From NCBI GenBank assembly GCA_977017575.1, contig CDRNVI010000088.1, positions 84,728-148,727 of the forward strand: DNA of 64,000 bases. Reading direction: 5' to 3'. Each line of letters begins with the position of its first letter. Position 1 is the first letter of the stretch. Positions 37,908 through 47,923 of this stretch are shown here, piece after piece. Source of the stretch: Paramoeba atlantica. Taxonomy: Eukaryota; Discosea. Position numbers and translations under genes: made by a program. Below the pieces are notes generated by a model. That model was not told the origin of the DNA. It ran no database searches and saw only the letters and a list, made by a program, of their open reading frames with translations.

Positions 37908-38738
37908 TTAAGGTTTGTAGACGCCAGCCACAAGTGCATGACCTCGTTCAAAAGGTTCCAACGTCACTTGCTCTTTCGGTCGCAGTTTCTCCTTTTTTAA
38001 TTTTGCAACCTCAGAGGCAAAGACCACTTCTGGCTCTGCGGTGCTATCGACGCAGTTCGCCTTGATTGAAATAGCAAAGCCTCCCCCACTTTTCAGAAAA
38101 TGTTTAGCATTCAAAGCAATGATTCGAGCCTGATCAGGTTGTGCTACGTCCATAAAGATAGCATCTACAAGTCCGGGGATCAGCATTCGATATTTCCACG
38201 GGTGACGCGCGTCTTCAACTATGGGCACAATATTCGGTCGATGCTTTGACATTTCCTCTAGATCCCTTCCGCATCTTAATGAGAACTCGACGGCATACAC
38301 TACTCCTTCCGAGCCGACGACATCACTGACGTGCGAAACAGTGGTTCCGCTGGCAGCTCCCAGATAGAGCACCTTCTCTCCCGGAGCGACGTACATTTTT
38401 TCTATGCCGTTGTAAATACCCGCCGCGAGCTTTGACCGGTACGGATTCCACACGCGAAATTCCGTGTTAGCCTCATCCTCCTCCTGTAACTTTACATTTA
38501 TTTTCTTCTCTCCGTATACATTTACCCCGGGGACCTGACTCTGAGTGCACAGTGCCTTACCCCCGGAAACGAACACCCCGGGAAAGCGATGGTGAGCACT
38601 GATTTCCGCACTTTTAGGTTTCCCCATGGAACCTCCGCGACCGCGACCTGAACCCCTACCACGTCCTCCACCAATCCCGCCTCGGGCACGACCCCCTCGC
38701 ATAGGTCCACCTCCTCGGCCCATAGGTCCTCCTCTCAT
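37908..38738 (-). CDS. NOP1: Fibrillarin (box C/D snoRNP 2'-O-methyltransferase)
   Basis: A 276-residue protein. Residues 1-38 form a Gly/Arg-rich (GAR) domain with GRGRGG repeats, typical of nucleolar fibrillarin. The methyltransferase domain follows: [13 protein letters not shown] at 49-61, [16 protein letters not shown] at 93-108, the SAM-binding motif [17 protein letters not shown] at 123-139, [15 protein letters not shown], and [15 protein letters not shown]. It ends [10 protein letters not shown], close to the consensus tail. Role: site-specific 2'-O-methylation of rRNA guided by C/D snoRNAs, and histone-Gln methylation in some organisms. It belongs functionally with MPP10 encoded 35 kb away. 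The initial ATG is the only one before the GAR domain. Confidence 0.97.
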   Translation of the reverse strand: MRGGPMGRGGGPMRGGRARGGIGGGRGRGSGRGRGGSMGKPKSAEISAHHRFPGVFVSGGKALCTQSQVPGVNVYGEKKINVKLQEEDEANTEFRVWNPYRSKLAAGIYNGIEKMYVAPGEKVLYLGAASGTTVSHVSDVVGSEGVVYAVEFSLRCGRDLEEMSKHRPNIVPIVEDARHPWKYRMLIPGLVDAIFMDVAQPDQARIIALNAKHFLKSGGGFAISIKANCVDSTAEPEVVFASEVAKLKKEKLRPKEQVTLEPFERGHALVAGVYKP

Positions 38739-39006
38739 GAAAATCTCGTGCTAAGAATGCAAAGGTGAAATACTAAGGTACAGTTTTAATGGAAAGACAC
38801 GGAACAAGAAGAGTGTACGTGTACGTTATGATAAGGTGCAAGGATAAAGACTAGACACAGCAAAAAGAGCAGAAAATAGTTCTTTCGGTGGGAATAGTAA
38901 TTCTTTTAATTAACACAATTTAATTGAGATACACGGCATGATAAAAGACCGATACTGTATGTGGATAACGTATAAATGCATATTTCTGCGAGAGAAAATT
39001 TGCGTT

Positions 39007-40647
39007 TCACTCCTGAAGATCATCGGAATCCTCTATTTCGTCGTCGTTGTTACTGACGCAAGTGTCGCCAGACACAGAATGATTATCTGCTGACACAACG
39101 TCGTAATATTCTTCTCGTAAATGTTTTTTCCACCCTTCAGGATCAGCAGCATTATACGATGACCAAAGCGAAGCTACGAAATGCTTCGGTAGACTTCGCT
39201 TTTTTCTTTCATATTTCGCTTCAATAGAAGGAGCTGAGGTTCTTGCTATTTTCTTACTTAAAGGAAGGATTCTATTTCCGTCTACTGCCAATTTAGACCT
39301 CCAGTTTCTTGAACCACTATGAATATTTTTTGTTTCAAGAATTGTTGGGAGGGAGTCACTCTTTTTCGATTCTTTGGTAGGTGGGAGTGCATCAGGAAGA
39401 AGTAGTTCATCACAAAAAAGAATAGAGTGCAATAAACAATCATCTTCATCCTGACGCCATTTCGTGTAAGAAACAGAACATTTCGGCATAAAGGGAGGAG
39501 CTGTGCACGGTTGCCATTTTTTAGCAACATTTGGATTAGCGTTGAAAGTACGATATGCACAGATGACACATTCCAAAGGAAGTATTTCTCGCACAAAGAA
39601 GTTTGAGGATGATGTTGGAATGATTTCGTCCGCACACGCTATGTCCAAATAGACAGCGGCTGCGCCTTCTATGTTTTCTGCATCAAAAAATTGAAGCATG
39701 TTATGATGAAAAAAAGAAAGCAAACGCATTCCTGACACTTCTGGCAAACTGTATAATATTTCTTGCACAGTATAAGGTCTTCCGTAGAGAAAACGTGCCG
39801 TTGCATGACCTATATTCAGATAAGCATCTCTATTCTGCGGGTTCGGAATTACACTGGTTTGCTTTACTGGTTCTTTATCGATGTCGATAACGTCGACACC
39901 TTTCTTTGGCAAGAGTATACCAGTTTGCTGGTGCGACGGTTCGGCTTTCGTAGTCTTACGTGAAGATCGGTACTTTAGAAGAACCCACTGCAGTTGCACG
40001 GTAGCAGCACGAATATCACCTGCATCCTCCGCTATGCCCGAAATTGTGTCTCTGATCCCAATTTCGGAAGAAAAATGGCAAAGGTTCGTTATGTGTTCCA
40101 GGCAACGCTTGATAGAAGCTGTCGTAACTGGTGGGACACGTATGAATTCCACATTCGAGGATACCAAAAACTGTTCCGAAAACCACTCTCGCAGTGCGGT
40201 TCGTTCGCTGTAGACGTCTGAGGTGGTGCACATAAAAATCGCTTTGATTCGTGCCTCACGTACTTGAGCAAGAAATCGGTCGGTTAATCTGTCTCGAAAC
40301 GCCCTCTGCAATGGACATGTACTTTGAGGAATAACATTTTCGAATACCGTCACGTAGGATCTATTGTCTAGAGAGCTATTCAGCAGAAGCGCAAGCTCAC
40401 GAATAGTCCACTCCTCATTAAACACTCTTCTACAAGAAATCTGTCTTTCTGCAATCATTAAGTCCATCGAAGTGCGCTTGCCGCATCCTGGAGGACCGTG
40501 TACAACAAGAACTAACCCGTTCGAAGAATTCATCATCCTGTCGACAGCATTATTAATTTCTTTATTTTTTTGGTGAGATAGTGTACTGCGAGCAATAGGA
40601 ACTGCCTTATGTTTTATATTACAAAAGAGACATGACGCACCAACCAT
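39007..40647 (-). CDS. RAD17: RAD17-like checkpoint clamp loader
   Basis: A 546-residue AAA+ protein. The Walker A motif GPPGCGKRT lies at 51-59, in the position found in Rad17/Rad24, and is followed by a sensor-like block YVTVFENVIP. Later there is a helical clamp-loader collar. The C-terminus is acidic and ends DDEIEDSDDLQE, resembling the conserved acidic tail of RAD17 (the iVERGE region) that binds the 9-1-1 clamp. Role: loading RAD9-RAD1-HUS1 at damaged DNA and so activating checkpoint kinases; this fits alongside Wee1. The region after Walker A lacks an obvious DExx Walker B, which is also degenerate in many Rad17s. RFC1 or Ctf18 are alternatives, but the tail argues for RAD17. Confidence 0.72.
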   Translation of the reverse strand: MVGASCLFCNIKHKAVPIARSTLSHQKNKEINNAVDRMMNSSNGLVLVVHGPPGCGKRTSMDLMIAERQISCRRVFNEEWTIRELALLLNSSLDNRSYVTVFENVIPQSTCPLQRAFRDRLTDRFLAQVREARIKAIFMCTTSDVYSERTALREWFSEQFLVSSNVEFIRVPPVTTASIKRCLEHITNLCHFSSEIGIRDTISGIAEDAGDIRAATVQLQWVLLKYRSSRKTTKAEPSHQQTGILLPKKGVDVIDIDKEPVKQTSVIPNPQNRDAYLNIGHATARFLYGRPYTVQEILYSLPEVSGMRLLSFFHHNMLQFFDAENIEGAAAVYLDIACADEIIPTSSSNFFVREILPLECVICAYRTFNANPNVAKKWQPCTAPPFMPKCSVSYTKWRQDEDDCLLHSILFCDELLLPDALPPTKESKKSDSLPTILETKNIHSGSRNWRSKLAVDGNRILPLSKKIARTSAPSIEAKYERKKRSLPKHFVASLWSSYNAADPEGWKKHLREEYYDVVSADNHSVSGDTCVSNNDDEIEDSDDLQE

Positions 40648-41222
40648 CGCGTATTGCGTCTTGTACTGAAAATGTTTTCCACCTCCTTTTCACGGTGATA
40701 TTCCCGATTTACGTTGAGTCAAACTGCTCAATAAGCAAATCCATAACACTTCGACGATACGGCATGTTCACAGCATAGTTCGTTCTGTATTTTCTGTAGA
40801 TAGAACAAAATGTATTACATGCATAATAGATAATTTCGCATGAGCTCTACTTGAACAGTCTATATCAAAGTATGATGTGCACTAAATCAAAAGTTTAAAG
40901 CAGTCATAACAGGAATGTTGTACATGAAGGCCCAAATATACGAATTCCTGGTGACAACCATCACTCAAGAAGATGATACCAGCCACAATATCAAAAATTG
41001 TAGTGAAATAGATATGCGTATAAACAGGTCGTCTAGGACTAACGCATAAATCGAGGTGCATAGTACATAGAAATTTGATGTCCAACTTAAGTTAAGCATT
41101 TGCCAAATGACCAGTTTCTATTTATCACTGGCCCTTCTGAGTTAGACTGCGTGTCTTGTGAGATATTTTTTTGGTCTTGTGAGATATTACTACCCATGGT
41201 TAAAAAGTCTTCGAACAAAATT
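40648..41222. other. Intergenic spacer
   Basis: About 575 bases. A 20-base segment containing CTTGTGAGATATT is repeated at about 41154 and 41175. No gene of its own is supported. Confidence 0.5.
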
Positions 41223-41531
41223 TTAAGCAAAATTAGACACGCGCTGGAATAAAAATTCTGCGACGTCATCAATTCTTTTGTTAGTTCTTTCGTTGATTCG
41301 ACTTGCACTTGAAAGTATGGGGACTTCTTCGTAGACTAAATCACATGCCGATTTCTTGTACTCTTCAAGCTCATTATTTCTCTCAGCTTGAAAGGCAATA
41401 ATCTCTGTTTCAGCATCTTTGCGTGCCTGACGCAATCTTTGCTGTTTATTCTTTTTGGCCTCTTGAACTATTTCGTTTCGTCGTTTCTCTGCCACCAAAA
41501 TGCGTTGAACGAATTCTGTTTGACGAGACAT
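41223..41531 (-). CDS. VMA10: V-type H+-ATPase subunit G
   Basis: The 102-residue product starts at the ATG at 41531 (MSRQTEFVQRIL); a longer reading in the same frame adds 20 unconserved residues. The rest is one long coiled coil of charged heptads: RILVAEKRRNEIVQEAKKNKQQRLRQARKDAETEI, matching the family pattern LLxAExxAxxxVxxARKxKxxRLKQAKxEA. Subunit G pairs with E to form the peripheral stalks joining V1 to V0 in the proton pump that acidifies vacuoles and lysosomes. The usual length is about 105-118, so the short reading fits. Confidence 0.9.
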   Translation of the reverse strand: MSRQTEFVQRILVAEKRRNEIVQEAKKNKQQRLRQARKDAETEIIAFQAERNNELEEYKKSACDLVYEEVPILSSASRINERTNKRIDDVAEFLFQRVSNFA

Positions 41532-41870
41532 GATATGAGTTAATGAAGGAAAATGCGTAAGATGAGTATAAATACTGCATACCTGCGACAACGAGCCATA
41601 TAATTAATATTGCTTTACTTAATAATTACTTATTTGTTGTAATAATTAAGAAATTTGTTTTAATTGTAGCCGTTATTTATTCAAAAAGGTCAGCAAGGCC
41701 TTGACAGACACAATTCTCTTCTATAAAAGAGAATAAAGATAGCGAGACTTTTACAAAGTACTGGAATGATCGCTGAGGAAGCACAGTGTACACAAAATTG
41801 GGACACATAAACTGGCTTAATAGCACAGAATGTGACATTCTGTGTTGCAAATGAAATTCCTTCCTTAAAA
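41532..41870. other. Intergenic spacer
   Basis: About 340 bases, AT-rich. The V-ATPase G start is immediately preceded by CTTCATTAACTC, shared with RPN12. A TGTGACATTCTGTGTTG-like short inverted motif occurs near 41830. No gene is seen. Confidence 0.45.
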
Positions 41871-44855
41871 CTATTCAACGTGAAGAAAGGGGTGACTAAG
41901 CAAGTTAGACAGACTTGGCCTCGTCATAGGATGACAAGTAAGAGCAAGTGAGCAGAATGACTCTGCAAGGTATCTCTCTTGCTCATCCCCCACTGTTCTC
42001 GTCAGTTGTTTTTCCCATTCACGTTCCTGAAAGAACTTGCCAGTCAGCATGACAGTGACCATACAACCAATAGCCCGAACGTATGTGAAAGGATCTCGAG
42101 AGTGTGCATTGTGCGCATGGTAGCGATAGACTTCTGGGACGTCTGAGAAACTGCATTTATCTGCACTCGTATCAAGTGGGAGACAGAAGCCACTTACCCG
42201 ACATCTACTCCCAATAAGAATAATGTTTTTCAAACATATATTACCATGAGAATGTCCACTGCGTTGCAAGAATGCGGCATCGAGACATATATCTCGTGCA
42301 TATTTTCGAACCAACAGCATAGGCAGATTCCCAAAACAATCTAAGACATAGGAAAGGCTATTTCCATACGTGTAATCTTGGACAGCTGTGATACTATCTT
42401 CTCGGACAACGTATCTTAAATATGGTGTAAGATTATTGTGTCGAAGAAAACGAATTTGGTGCAGAATAAAAAGCTTTTCCGTGAGTGGCAAATTATTGAC
42501 ATGAAAAAAGGATGTTCCTGACAGCAGTTTCGGAGAAACAAGCTTGATAACTGAACCGTAGTTGTCCAGACCACTGTCCCCAGATGGTAGTAGAACACAT
42601 TGACTTTCACTGCCTTGATATTCAGAAGTTTTACTCCTTGAAATAGTGCGAGGAACATTTTCAAAATCGCTTGCGTTGGGTGGTGACGAGATAGGAGAAA
42701 TCGTATAACATTTGCTACTCGGTGAGTAAAAAGATTGAACGGAATTTAAAATTATTGGTATTTTTGAGGCTTCGTTAAAAATATGGCAGTGCGTTGTTCT
42801 CAGAACGGTCCTCTTAAAATACTGACAATACCACAGGCACGAATTCCTTGCAAAAATTTCTTTGATGACGAAACCCTGCCCCTTTACGGAACCAGAAGTT
42901 TCTGCGACTTTTTTCAACGTGTCGTAAATTCGACGCATAGACTTGGAAAGGGAATGTGACAAGGAACAACCATAAATTATATCTTTATCGGGTTTTTGAC
43001 TTGCTATTCCTTCTGCTAGCTCGCACGCAACCATGCGCTGCTTTACAAGGAGTCGGTTTTTTTTGTAGTGATCTGTAACTTTCCATACAATAGGAAAAGA
43101 GAGCATAAGCATGAGAACTATAATCGTGCTAAGTATTAGAGCAGTAATGATTGCTTCCGAAAGAGGAAATTTTACGGAGACTGGTATACAAAACTCTTGT
43201 CCTCTAATAGGCTGATAGGTCCCCACAGGGCATGGCTCACACTCCCCACATGATTCTAACCACCGCGTGTTGAATTGGCATTCGTCACGTAACAAAGGAG
43301 GTAGAAGAAAAGGAGTTCGATTTCCCGAATGACGATAATCACCTCGAATACGGTACCCTTGGTGTAGACTACGTTTATTGATTTGATACATCCACTGTAT
43401 GCAGAACGTCTGTAGCGAAGTCCGCGTAGAGAAATGCAAAAACTTGTAAATTAAATCAGAACCAGATAACAGATTGACCTCGTATTTCGTCACATTCTCT
43501 AAAAGGACCACCTCATAAAGAATATTTCTCTTTAGAGAGTTCCACCTACTCTCGCTACGATTGTATACTTCGACATTCAATAATCGTGTACTATTAACTG
43601 AGCTATGTTCTACAGCGTCGTATTCCATGCGTAGGCCGCTCATTTGAAGTGGCATCCGGGGTAAGCTCCATATGCTACTATTCAACAACAACCAGATTTG
43701 AGACCCGTATAAATAATGCTTAGAGACATGTATATAATCAGGCATATAAGTCCAGACTTGTGACGGAGCAGCATCCTGAACCCCGTTAACTTCTTGAGCA
43801 AGTCTGGAGGGTATCAGGACAATATCTGGCGAGAAGAGAGGATTCCCGGCGTATACAGCATCTGCAAGAAAATTTCCAGCACTACATTCTTGCTGCAAAC
43901 ATATGGTTCTCGGCTGACGATCAGCGCTAATAACCTTTCCGAGAACTGTATCAATTTCTCGCTGCAATGTTTTAGAGTCGTTTGCAAACTGGTGTGGGTA
44001 TCTAACATTAACTGTGCTGGCGTCATTCACAGTCAGTAAAGAAACGGAATGTATATTTCTTTGAGAGAAATCCCAGTCCAAACAGAAAAGGGATACTATC
44101 TCTGCATTGACTGTAACATGATGTGTAAACTTTCTTTTAGAGTGTTCGTAAGTTGCGTTCGGTCTCAAAAACAATAACACATCAACATATGGACTGTCGA
44201 TGAAACGCAGTTTTGTGGCACTTATGATTGAGCGGACAAGGAGAATTGTTAAATCAGGCAGATAAGTATTATGCAGAGCACGAATCATCGGCTCTAGGTC
44301 CTTGAAGTACGCTTCTCCAGGATCGAATAAACTAATGAAAAGCACCTCATGGGAACCTATTCGCTTTAACGTAGCAGGATGTAAAATTGTTGCGAGCAGT
44401 GGATTAATTTCTTCTTGAACCAAAAGCGTGATAGCGGGTGGGATTTTTCTTTTTTTCACTGCAAACCATGAATTTACGCGATCGTCATTGGTGTTTAGCA
44501 TAATGGCAGAGCGCAACACGTAAGCATCAATGGTCACGTCACTTTCTAGTTTGTGGTTTAAACCAAACAATAAGCAATGTGAACTCACAAGGGCTGATTC
44601 GTCGTCCACTGTCACCATTGTGAACGTTCTATCAGAACCCCCAGGGGCATCCTTCTGGGCGCTACGTATTGCAGCGTTGCGATTAGCCCACCCCGACACG
44701 CAGGGGTACGCATCGGAAACACCACATGGATTCCCAGAAAGCTCATTGTACGGAAGCAATGAGTGCGAGATAGAAAAAATGCAGCGAACGGAATCTTCGT
44801 TTGAAAATATGCACGTGCACAGCAACAGCTGTGCCAACAAATGCGAAAATATCAT
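41871..44855 (-). CDS. Single-pass receptor-like protein: degenerate 5'-nucleotidase-like ectodomain, Cys-rich stalk, pseudokinase
   Basis: A 994-residue membrane protein. Residues 1-18 look like a signal peptide. Residues about 80-310 resemble a degraded metallophosphoesterase domain of the 5'-nucleotidase family; residues 310-465 match the 5'-nucleotidase C-terminal domain, with GNFLADA (328-334) in place of GNLIADA, DIVLIPS (344-350), LYGSQIWLLLNSS (382-394), MSGLRMEY (405-412) and LYEVVLLENVTKYEVNLLSG (446-465). A Cys-rich stalk (C536-C556, CGECEPCPVGTYQP) precedes one membrane span (567-591). The cytosolic part ends in a kinase-like domain (about 760-992) where HRD reads HGN (870-872), DFG reads SGF (888-890), and no P-loop is visible: a pseudokinase. 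The metal-binding motifs of active nucleotidases are missing too. It may sense an extracellular nucleotide or ligand and signal by scaffolding. Several N-glycosylation sites lie outside. I know of no described protein with exactly this order. Confidence 0.8.
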   Translation of the reverse strand: MIFSHLLAQLLLCTCIFSNEDSVRCIFSISHSLLPYNELSGNPCGVSDAYPCVSGWANRNAAIRSAQKDAPGGSDRTFTMVTVDDESALVSSHCLLFGLNHKLESDVTIDAYVLRSAIMLNTNDDRVNSWFAVKKRKIPPAITLLVQEEINPLLATILHPATLKRIGSHEVLFISLFDPGEAYFKDLEPMIRALHNTYLPDLTILLVRSIISATKLRFIDSPYVDVLLFLRPNATYEHSKRKFTHHVTVNAEIVSLFCLDWDFSQRNIHSVSLLTVNDASTVNVRYPHQFANDSKTLQREIDTVLGKVISADRQPRTICLQQECSAGNFLADAVYAGNPLFSPDIVLIPSRLAQEVNGVQDAAPSQVWTYMPDYIHVSKHYLYGSQIWLLLNSSIWSLPRMPLQMSGLRMEYDAVEHSSVNSTRLLNVEVYNRSESRWNSLKRNILYEVVLLENVTKYEVNLLSGSDLIYKFLHFSTRTSLQTFCIQWMYQINKRSLHQGYRIRGDYRHSGNRTPFLLPPLLRDECQFNTRWLESCGECEPCPVGTYQPIRGQEFCIPVSVKFPLSEAIITALILSTIIVLMLMLSFPIVWKVTDHYKKNRLLVKQRMVACELAEGIASQKPDKDIIYGCSLSHSLSKSMRRIYDTLKKVAETSGSVKGQGFVIKEIFARNSCLWYCQYFKRTVLRTTHCHIFNEASKIPIILNSVQSFYSPSSKCYTISPISSPPNASDFENVPRTISRSKTSEYQGSESQCVLLPSGDSGLDNYGSVIKLVSPKLLSGTSFFHVNNLPLTEKLFILHQIRFLRHNNLTPYLRYVVREDSITAVQDYTYGNSLSYVLDCFGNLPMLLVRKYARDICLDAAFLQRSGHSHGNICLKNIILIGSRCRVSGFCLPLDTSADKCSFSDVPEVYRYHAHNAHSRDPFTYVRAIGCMVTVMLTGKFFQEREWEKQLTRTVGDEQERYLAESFCSLALTCHPMTRPSLSNLLSHPFLHVE

Positions 44856-45805
44856 TGTCTTTGAAGAAATCCAGACTATTACAAACTTCCAAGCTGTACC
44901 ATTGGCCCAGAGACACAGAAAAACGTAGGCAAACGCAAGGCTAAATCATGAACGGTTGCTCAGAAAAAAGCGAGCAGTGGTAGTTCTCTTCAAGCGTCAA
45001 AAGTCTGTACAATGCGCAAATAAATGAGAACAATGTACATACAGCTTTAGTTAAGAGTGTTCTGCCAAAACTACACCGGAACGCCACTCATTTCATAATC
45101 CGCAATAATTCCATGTGAAGATCAAAAGTAGTGAAGACTGTGAAATAGGGGAAAATAGAAAAGAACGAATAACTTTAATTTGAATTCACATTAAACGGTG
45201 AACAGTAGAAAAACAAGTGGAGGTATCGTATAAATCACAAAGAGAAAGAATAATAAAAATCCAATTTTCGGAAATTCACTTTCGCTTACAAATCATTTTT
45301 ATAAGCATCCCTAAAAGATAGATTTATAAGCCTTGAACTTCATACACGAGTAATACCGCAAAGGAATACCAAAAGATGGTCATACCAAAGCTTTTTCCAT
45401 AAACCGTAGCGCCTTGACATAAAGTCCACCTTTAATAATAACATAATTTCGAAATATGTGAGTACAAAGGGAGAGTACTAAAAATAGAATGCAGGATATT
45501 CATACACCATCAAGGAGCTCTTTAAAATTGCATGAAGAATGTTCTTCGGCATGTTTGTTTAATTGCGTGAAAAGGTTTCCTACTTGAAACTAATATAACG
45601 TCGTGAACTGCTATATGCAAATAATTGCTTGAATTCGCACAAAACAAAAGATATTGCAGGAGCAAAGTGTCATATCTTGCTCAACCTGGCGATTATCTTG
45701 CATTTCAGCGTTCCTTGAACTTAATTCGTAAAAAGCAAAAAGACCAAATTTAGCAATTGATTTCCTTCCCCGAATGTGATCTCATAGGATCAGCCGATAA
45801 GCGAC
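44856..45805. other. Spacer between receptor gene and HSP90 array
   Basis: About 950 bases with no gene. The last part (from about 45590 to 45805) is homologous to the 3' spacer of the HSP90 units, diverged at its left end and nearly identical near 45640-45805; the array's left edge therefore lies near 45590. Confidence 0.7.
45659..45683 (-). promoter_or_regulatory. Conserved hairpin 3' of HSP90, probable 3'-UTR element
   Basis: GAGCAA and TTGCTC (45660-45665 and 45677-45682) form a 6-bp stem with an 11-base loop, 124-147 bases past the stop codon. It is kept in every unit and also at the left edge, where the surrounding sequence has begun to diverge. It could affect 3'-end formation or mRNA stability. 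This is inference. Confidence 0.35.
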
Positions 45806-47923
45806 TTAATCGACCTCCTGCATACGTCCTTCGCCCTCCGCAAGATCGTCAGCATCCATTTCCGAGCTGGCCGCCACGGGGGCAGGGGGAAGCTCGTCGT
45901 CATCGATGGAGAGGCCGAGTTTCACCATGCGGTGGATGCGTTCGCCGTAGGAGGAAGGATCTTCAAGGTTAAACCCTGAGGTCAACAACGCGGTATCGAA
46001 GAGGAGCATGACGAGATCCTTCACGGTCTTGTCGTTCTGATCAGTATCCGCTTTACGTCGGAGCTCCTTAATAATGCTGTGGTGCGGATTGATCTCCATT
46101 GTCTTCTTTGACACCATGTACGAGGACATGGAAGCGTCTCGCAGGGCTTGGTGCTTCATGATCTGTTCCATGTGTGCACTCCACCCGTGTTCAGAGGTAA
46201 CCAGGATACAGGGGGAGGTCGCCAAGCGCTCGGTGAGCACAACCTTGTCCACCTTCTCACCAAGAATCTCTTTGATCGTCGTGCAAAGCTTCTCGAAGGA
46301 CGCTTCGTTCTCCTCCCGTGCCTTCTTCTCCTCCTCCGTTTCTTCAAACTTGACGCCCTCCTTGGTGAGACACACGAATTTCTTATCCTCAAAGTCCTTG
46401 AGCTGCTGCATGACGTATTCATCAATGGGATCCACCATGAACAGGACTTCCATATCACGCCGCTTGGCTTCTTCGAGGAAGGGGGATGTCTCAAGCTTCT
46501 TGCGACTGTCTCCCGTGATGTAGTAGATGCTCTTCTGGCCCTCCTTCATGCGGGTGACGTAGTCCTTCAAGCTCGTAGCATCTTCGCCGCTCTTCGTGCT
46601 GTTGTAGCGTAGCAGTTCGCAAAGTTTGGTTCGGTTCGTCGCATCCTCATGAATGCCAAGCTTGATGTTCTTCCCGAAGTGCTCATAGAACCTCTTGTAA
46701 CTGTCCTTATCCGCAGCAAGCTCTTCGAACAACTCCACCGCCTTCTTCACGACGTTCTTCCGGATCACCTTCAGGATTTTGTTCTGCTGCAGGTTCTCAC
46801 GGGAGATGTTCAACGGAAGGTCTTCGCTGTCGACGACGCCTCGAATGAACGCCAGCCACTCCGGACAGATCTCCTCACAGTTGTCCATAATGAAGACACG
46901 ACGCACGTACAGCTTAATGTTGTTTCGCTTGCGATTGGGCTCGAACATGTCGAATGGAGCACGCTTCGGGACGAACAGTACTGCGCGGAATTCCAGCTGC
47001 CCTTCCACGCTAAAGTGTTTGACGGAGAGATGCTCCTCCCAGTCGTTGCTGATGGTCTTGTAGAAGGCGGCGTATTCCTCCTGTGACACCTCCTTCGGGT
47101 CCTTTGTCCACAGAGGCTTGTTCTTGTTCAGCACCTCATACTCCACGGAGACGTCCTTCACCTTCTTTGTCTTCTTCTTCACCTGCTGGGGTTCCTCCGC
47201 CTCCTCTACCTTGGGCTCGTCCTCCCCTCCCTCCGGTTTCACTTCCTCCGCCTTTTCCTCCTCCGCCTCGTCGTCCGTAACTTCCTTCTCCGTGGTGCGC
47301 TCCACTTGTAGCTCGATGTCGTAGCCGATGAACTCGGAGTGCTTCTTCACGAGGTCCTTCAGTCGTCGCTCTTCCAGGTACTCCTGTTGGTCCTCCTTCA
47401 GGTGCAGCGTGATCATTGTCCCCCGCTTCACTGGGGCCGAGGGGCAGGGAGCCACGGTGAAGGTGCCACCCGCGGAGGATTCCCAAACATGCGCCTCGTC
47501 GTCATTGTGCTTCGAGACGACAGTGACTTTGTCCGCGACCAGGTAGGCCGAGTAGAACCCGACACCGAATTGTCCGATCATACTGAGGTCCGCACCCGAT
47601 TCCAGGGCCTCCATGAACGCCTTGGTGCCGGATCGAGCAATCGTGCCGAGGTTATTCACCAAGTCCGCTTTCGTCATACCCACCCCGGAGTCAATAATCG
47701 ACAACGTCTTGTTCGCCTTGTCCGCGACCAATTGAATGTGCAACTTCTCATCCGCAGAAAGAACTTCAGGGTTCGTAAGGCTTTGATACCGAATCTTATC
47801 CAGGGCGTCGGAAGAGTTGCTGATCAGCTCGCGTAAGAAAATCTCCTTATTGCTGTAAAAGGTGTTGATGATGAGAGACATCAGCTGATTGATCTCCGCT
47901 TGGAACGCAAATGTTTCCGACAT
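45806..47923 (-). CDS. HSP90: Cytosolic HSP90, copy 1 (leftmost)
   Basis: A 705-residue ATP-dependent chaperone from the ATG at 47923 ([18 protein letters not shown]). An upstream continuation of the frame would need TTG and lies in a pyrimidine-rich 5' UTR. N-terminal GHKL ATPase domain with catalytic E32 ([12 protein letters not shown]), D78 ([13 protein letters not shown]) and the lid-loop GQFGVGFYS (117-125); acidic charged linker about 211-257; middle domain with LPLNISRE; C-terminal dimerisation domain. The tail reads MQEVD (701-705), not the MEEVD that normally docks TPR co-chaperones such as Hop/Sti1. No KDEL or targeting signal, so cytosolic. This copy has E540, R411, Q247, R167 and D142; E540 is unique in the array (others K540). 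It borders non-array DNA and is the most diverged copy. Confidence 0.99.
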   Translation of the reverse strand: MSETFAFQAEINQLMSLIINTFYSNKEIFLRELISNSSDALDKIRYQSLTNPEVLSADEKLHIQLVADKANKTLSIIDSGVGMTKADLVNNLGTIARSGTKAFMEALESGADLSMIGQFGVGFYSAYLVADKVTVVSKHNDDEAHVWESSAGGTFTVAPCPSAPVKRGTMITLHLKEDQQEYLEERRLKDLVKKHSEFIGYDIELQVERTTEKEVTDDEAEEEKAEEVKPEGGEDEPKVEEAEEPQQVKKKTKKVKDVSVEYEVLNKNKPLWTKDPKEVSQEEYAAFYKTISNDWEEHLSVKHFSVEGQLEFRAVLFVPKRAPFDMFEPNRKRNNIKLYVRRVFIMDNCEEICPEWLAFIRGVVDSEDLPLNISRENLQQNKILKVIRKNVVKKAVELFEELAADKDSYKRFYEHFGKNIKLGIHEDATNRTKLCELLRYNSTKSGEDATSLKDYVTRMKEGQKSIYYITGDSRKKLETSPFLEEAKRRDMEVLFMVDPIDEYVMQQLKDFEDKKFVCLTKEGVKFEETEEEKKAREENEASFEKLCTTIKEILGEKVDKVVLTERLATSPCILVTSEHGWSAHMEQIMKHQALRDASMSSYMVSKKTMEINPHHSIIKELRRKADTDQNDKTVKDLVMLLFDTALLTSGFNLEDPSSYGERIHRMVKLGLSIDDDELPPAPVAASSEMDADDLAEGEGRMQEVD

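Noticed and set aside
47339-47836. Long plus-strand frames inside every HSP90 gene (165, 154 and 145 codons)
   Set aside because: They recur in each unit only because the unit is repeated; they lie antisense to a highly conserved GC-rich coding sequence, which suppresses stops, and have no recognisable domain.
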